From assembly GCF_009725755.1 (NCBI RefSeq), contig NZ_WNIJ01000001.1:930001-994000 (forward strand): a stretch of 64,000 nt of DNA, written 5' to 3'. Source of the stretch: Bombella sp. ESL0385. GTDB taxonomy: Bacteria; Pseudomonadota; Alphaproteobacteria; Acetobacterales; Acetobacteraceae. Of the stretch, positions 60,759 to 64,000 are shown piece after piece. A model generated the notes under the pieces. That model worked only from the letters and a program-made list of their open reading frames with translations, had not been told where the DNA came from and did not search any database. Both the position numbers and the translations under genes were made by a program. Each line of letters opens with the position of its first letter. Positions within the stretch are counted from its first letter, which is position 1.

Positions 60759-61412
60759 TCATTTATGGTGACTGCAATCCCCTTTTTGAGAATTTTTTAT
60801 AAATGCCTCAATTAAGGCTGCGGATTTTACGCCGGGCCGTTCTTCCACGCCAGAGGATACATCAACTGCTGGAGCTTTGCTGGTGGTGATAGCCTCAGCA
60901 ACATTATGAGGGGTCAGCCCGCCTGCTAACAGCCATGGGGCAGGGGCGTGCCATGTCTTTGTAAGGCTCCAATCAAAGGTACGGCCTAGCCCGCCGGGGC
61001 GGGTATCCCCAGCCTGTGCGGGGGCTTCGATAATATAGCCATCCAGAGCGGATGAGTGGGGTAAATCCTCTTTATGGGTTACTCCACGGGCGAGCCAGAC
61101 CTCTTTACCAGTGGCGTGTTTTATATGGAGGGCTGTCGCTTCATCGGTGTAAAGCTGCAAAATATCGAGGGGAACATTTTGCAAAAGAGAGAGAATGTCC
61201 TCGCATGAGGGTTTAACGAATAACCCCACGCGGTAAGGCCCACCTTGTGCAGGTGTGGGGATAGCGGCGTGTAATGTTGCGGCGTGATGAGGATCTATAA
61301 AGCGAGGTGAGGCTGGGTGAAATACCAGCCCCACCCAGCGGGCCCCTAATGTAGCGCAAGCTTGTATGTCCTCAACCCGCGTTAGGCCGCAGATTTTAAC
61401 ATCTATGCTCAC
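60759..61412 (-). CDS. trpF: Phosphoribosylanthranilate isomerase
   Basis: A 217-residue TIM-barrel enzyme of tryptophan synthesis. Starts with VKICGLTRVEDIQACATLGA (catalytic Cys) and GARWVGLVFHPASPRFI, then LLAGGLTPHNVAEAI and VDVSSGVEERPGVKSAALIE (phosphate site). It overlaps pyrF by four bases, forming an operon that pairs tryptophan and pyrimidine synthesis genes, usual in Alphaproteobacteria. Confidence 0.95.
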   Translation of the reverse strand: MSIDVKICGLTRVEDIQACATLGARWVGLVFHPASPRFIDPHHAATLHAAIPTPAQGGPYRVGLFVKPSCEDILSLLQNVPLDILQLYTDEATALHIKHATGKEVWLARGVTHKEDLPHSSALDGYIIEAPAQAGDTRPGGLGRTFDWSLTKTWHAPAPWLLAGGLTPHNVAEAITTSKAPAVDVSSGVEERPGVKSAALIEAFIKNSQKGDCSHHK

Positions 61413-62128
61413 TGTGAGGCTGCCTGTAGTTCATCCTGAATCGCCTGCGCTGCGGCAGCAGGATCGTCCGCGCGGGTGATGGGGCGACCAACAACAATCC
61501 AATCCGCCCCTGCTTCAGCGGCTTGGGTGGGAGACATAACGCGCTTTTGGTCATCAAGCGCACTGCCAGCAGGGCGGATGCCGGGGACAATGAGTTCCGG
61601 TTTATTGCCAAGGGCATCACGCAGAGCAACAAGCTCGTGTGCGGAGCAAACAAGCCCATCTGCTCCTGCTTGAATGGCCATTTTCCCAAGGCGCACAACT
61701 TCATCAAGCGGTGTATCGTTGATGCCCACTTCAGCAAGGCTTTGCTCATTCATGCTGGTGAGGACTGTAACAGCAAGTAGCTTGGGGCGGTCTGGCCCGC
61801 CCTCAAAGGATTCCTCTAACGCTGCGCGGGCACGAGCAATCATCTCAGGGCCGCCAAGGGCGTGGATGGTGGTTAAAAAAGGACGGAGAGGCGCAAGAGC
61901 CTTTAAGCCTGATGCAACAGTGTTAGGGATGTCGTGGAGCTTGAGGTCCAAAAACAATTTTTGGTGTTCGCCAAGGGCGCGTACAGCATCCAGACCACAA
62001 GCATAGGTGAACTCTAACCCCAATTTAATGGCATCCACCTTTCCTTCAAGCTGGGTGGCCCATTGGGTGGCTTCCTCATAGGAGGCGGTATCAAGAGCAG
62101 CGATAAGGCGTGTGCGTGTGCTGGACAT
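61409..62128 (-). CDS. pyrF: Orotidine 5'-phosphate decarboxylase
   Basis: A 239-residue TIM-barrel enzyme that makes UMP. LIAALDTASYEEATQWA at the start, FLDLKLHDIPNTVASGLKAL with the Asp-Lys-Asp-type catalytic set (LDLKLHDIPNT), and PGIRPAGSALDDQKRVMSPT near the end. Starts 12 bases after the LapA-like gene and overlaps trpF. Confidence 0.96.
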   Translation of the reverse strand: MSSTRTRLIAALDTASYEEATQWATQLEGKVDAIKLGLEFTYACGLDAVRALGEHQKLFLDLKLHDIPNTVASGLKALAPLRPFLTTIHALGGPEMIARARAALEESFEGGPDRPKLLAVTVLTSMNEQSLAEVGINDTPLDEVVRLGKMAIQAGADGLVCSAHELVALRDALGNKPELIVPGIRPAGSALDDQKRVMSPTQAAEAGADWIVVGRPITRADDPAAAAQAIQDELQAASQ

Positions 62129-62140
62129 AAGAGGTTCTTC

Positions 62141-62473
62141 TTATTGAGGAAGGGGGTGTTTGGTCTCGGCAGATGATGCAGATGCGGCAGCGGGTTTAAG
62201 CTGGTCAAGTCTTTGGTGCAGCTCAATAAGCTGTTTTTGTGCGCCGCGTAATTGGGATTCGGCTTTGCGAGCGCGCCGGCGTTGGCGAATATCTCCTGCA
62301 GCCCCTAAGAGGAGGCCAAGGATGAGCGATGGGACAGAGAGCAACGCGATGAGCTTGCCCATTTTGATGGAAAAGCCAAAAGAGGCGATCCAAACAGTGG
62401 TGGCGTCCAAATTGCTCATAGAGAAAATGGCTATAAAAGCCACAAAGAGGACAATAATTAAAAGCCGTATCAT
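62141..62473 (-). CDS. LapA-like (DUF1049) membrane protein
   Basis: A 110-residue protein (ATG 62473; the longer frame begins without a ribosome site). Two TM segments (LLIIVLFVAFIAIFSMSNLD and LIALLSVPSLILGLLLGAAG) flank the hallmark short loop with TTVWIASFGFSIKMGK, followed by a basic coiled-coil tail (RRRARKAESQLRGAQKQLIE). Related E. coli LapA acts in lipopolysaccharide assembly control with LapB; the role here is inferred. It heads the pyrF-trpF operon. Confidence 0.75.
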   Translation of the reverse strand: MIRLLIIVLFVAFIAIFSMSNLDATTVWIASFGFSIKMGKLIALLSVPSLILGLLLGAAGDIRQRRRARKAESQLRGAQKQLIELHQRLDQLKPAAASASSAETKHPLPQ

Positions 62474-62707
62474 TAAGGTACTCCTATCCCGCTTCAGACA
62501 GGGCGACAAAGCAGGGCGCAAGGGCTGAACTGCGTTGAATGGTGAACATAACTTTAGAAGAAGTTATCCATTCTGTCATCCTAGGGGTGTAAATTGTCTG
62601 CATAATGCTTTTTGGGGAGGCTGGCGAGGCTACGTTCCCTAAGGGGTAGAATCTCTGCTATAGGTTCGGGGAGTATCTTGGAGCAAGATAAGGTGGCGGG
62701 GAGATTT

Positions 62708-64000
62708 ATGGATCAGGGTGAAGTTTTTGGTGAGGCACCAGCGAGTCTGAATCAGCAGGGGCCTTTATGGTCTGGGTTTGATGCTGCGTGGTATCGCCGT
62801 CGCTATGCGCATCAGCTTGCCCCAAAAGACGCTGCTTTAGATGATAAGGCACTGCATAATTATTGGGAGACGAACGAGGCGGCCAAACTTACGGCCCCTA
62901 ATCGTTATTTTGATGAGGCGTGGTACCTAGAACATTACCCTGATGTGCGCCGAAGTGTGCAGGAGCAAGGCATTTTTCGGAATGGGTTTCAGCATTATGC
63001 GGAGGTAGGCAACCAAAGCTGTGCGGGACATTGGTTATTCTCGGCAGAATATTATCTTAAAGAGAATCATGATTATGGGTTCAGGGCCTTACGTAAGGCG
63101 GGATATGCAAATGCGTACGACCATTTTTTAGCGGTAGGGGATAAGCAATTCCGGTCTCCGCATGTATTTTTTGAGCCAGAAATACTGATTAAAAGTTGCC
63201 TTGCTAAGGATATTCCTTTTGACCCGTCCCAAGGGACATTCTCTCAGTATTTATCGCTTGATGATGTGGAGATGGGGACAGTCCGTACCTCGTGGTATTT
63301 TGACCCAGCATGGTATGTAGAGACTTACCCGCAGGTTAAAGCGTTAATAGAGCAGGGCCTTTTCATTAATCCGCTTCATCATTATTTATGCTGTGACGAG
63401 CCACAGAGTTTTAACCCTAACCCTTATTTTGATGAATCCTATTATTTGGAGCAGTATCCTGATATTCGTGAGGCTGTAGCCCAAGGAGCCTTCCGTAATG
63501 GGTATGCTCATTTCATGCGTAGTGGGATAAGGGAGCTGCGTAATCCCTCTGCTGAGGTGGATATGCGGGCCTTTGCCGCGGGGCTGGATATACCGCGGGA
63601 TCTTCACCAAGCTCATGTGGCAAATATATTCCAACTTTTAGTAAAGCAGCGAGACGAGCCAGAGACGCCGCCAGTTGCTAAATTATCTGCCACAGCAGCG
63701 CGGACTGTAGCGTTAAAGAAGGTAGAGGCGAGTTTACCTTCTTTATGCCGCCAGCCTTTGTCTTTTAGTGCAAATGCGACCCCTCCCTTAACGGTGTTGC
63801 TCATCTCTCAAGGGAATTATTTGTTAGATGTAGCAAGCCTTACCGCTCTGCATGCGCAGGGGGTACCGGGCTTACAAATTATCATTATCGGGAGTGCATC
63901 ACGCCTAGCGCGTCAGCGGCTGGAATTGGCTATTGAGGGGATTGATTACTTTAACAGTGATGAGCATTTGCCGCTTTGGCAGCGTGTGCAGGATGTTCTG
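62708..64000 (+). CDS. Repeat-containing protein, probably glycosyltransferase (C-terminal part missing)
   Basis: An open frame of 431 codons reaching the window edge. The first 300 residues hold three or more imperfect repeats of the form (F/Y)D.(A/S)WYLE.YP.(V/I)......G.(F/I).N....HY, for example NRYFDEAWYLEHYPDVR and PYFDESYYLEQYPDIREAV, the type found in front of glycosyltransferases of surface polysaccharides. After residue 355 a new domain begins (PPLTVLLISQGNYLLDVASL), probably the start of a GT-A-like transferase. No signal peptide is evident. GGCGGGGAG precedes the ATG. End unseen. Confidence 0.7.
   Translation, partial: MDQGEVFGEAPASLNQQGPLWSGFDAAWYRRRYAHQLAPKDAALDDKALHNYWETNEAAKLTAPNRYFDEAWYLEHYPDVRRSVQEQGIFRNGFQHYAEVGNQSCAGHWLFSAEYYLKENHDYGFRALRKAGYANAYDHFLAVGDKQFRSPHVFFEPEILIKSCLAKDIPFDPSQGTFSQYLSLDDVEMGTVRTSWYFDPAWYVETYPQVKALIEQGLFINPLHHYLCCDEPQSFNPNPYFDESYYLEQYPDIREAVAQGAFRNGYAHFMRSGIRELRNPSAEVDMRAFAAGLDIPRDLHQAHVANIFQLLVKQRDEPETPPVAKLSATAARTVALKKVEASLPSLCRQPLSFSANATPPLTVLLISQGNYLLDVASLTALHAQGVPGLQIIIIGSASRLARQRLELAIEGIDYFNSDEHLPLWQRVQDVL

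Noticed and set aside
1-64000. CRISPR array
   Set aside because: No regularly spaced repeats with unique spacers; the only regular array is the six-iteron origin, which has near-constant T-rich spacers.

Overview
The window is chromosomal DNA of an acetic acid bacterium (Alphaproteobacteria, Acetobacteraceae) carrying one apparently complete prophage. The host assignment rests on a Tat-exported glucose-fructose oxidoreductase, an RbtT/DalT-type polyol transporter, a GatCAB operon and a pyrF-trpF pair, all typical of sugar-adapted members of this family. The moderate G+C suggests the Saccharibacter/Bombella-like end of the family, but genus is inference.

Left host flank (1-16.7 kb): a DEAD-box RNA helicase cut by the window edge; an ELM1-like gene coupled to a large unrecognised gene; tRNA-Val(CAC); a 1.5 kb tandem duplication carrying a secreted cysteine-containing repeat protein facing decaying gene fragments; manC; two small proteins; an N-formylglutamate amidohydrolase-like gene; tRNA-Val(GAC); periplasmic glucose-fructose oxidoreductase; ruvX; and gatCAB. 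It ends at tRNA-Ser(GCT).

Prophage (16,702-54,463): integrated in the 3' part of tRNA-Ser(GCT), leaving a perfect 79-bp direct repeat at both ends. It is a podovirus with Bordetella phage BPP-1-like head genes and T7-like internal core and tail-tube proteins, but no diversity-generating retroelement and no recognisable phage RNA polymerase. From left to right it holds lysis genes, two large polyvalent or ejection proteins, tail tube and fibre, capsid and scaffold, a very AT-rich TIR plus membrane protein cargo pair, internal virion proteins, portal, terminase, a regulatory and methylase block, replication genes (with an iteron origin inside the initiator gene), a cro/cI switch, a three-gene ABC-3C-type conflict system beside cI, then on the + strand a recombination operon (Gp157, RecT, Lar) and excisionase plus integrase. 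Late genes fall into four minus-strand units, each headed by the same 18-bp element.

Right host flank (54.5-64 kb): a frameshifted VOC gene and an AT-rich membrane protein next to attR, then gpmA, the polyol transporter, an iron-storage pair (bfd, bfr) with a Fur-box-like palindrome, a nitroreductase, tRNA-Ser(GGA), a lapA-like/pyrF/trpF operon and the start of a large repeat-containing protein of glycosyltransferase type.

The most notable items are the 18-bp late-unit elements, the six-iteron origin with 21-bp spacing, the rexAB-like placement of the ABC-3C module between two operator clusters, the TIR/membrane pair whose start codons share an 11-bp palindromic Shine-Dalgarno sequence, and a nuclease-like domain inside an internal virion protein.
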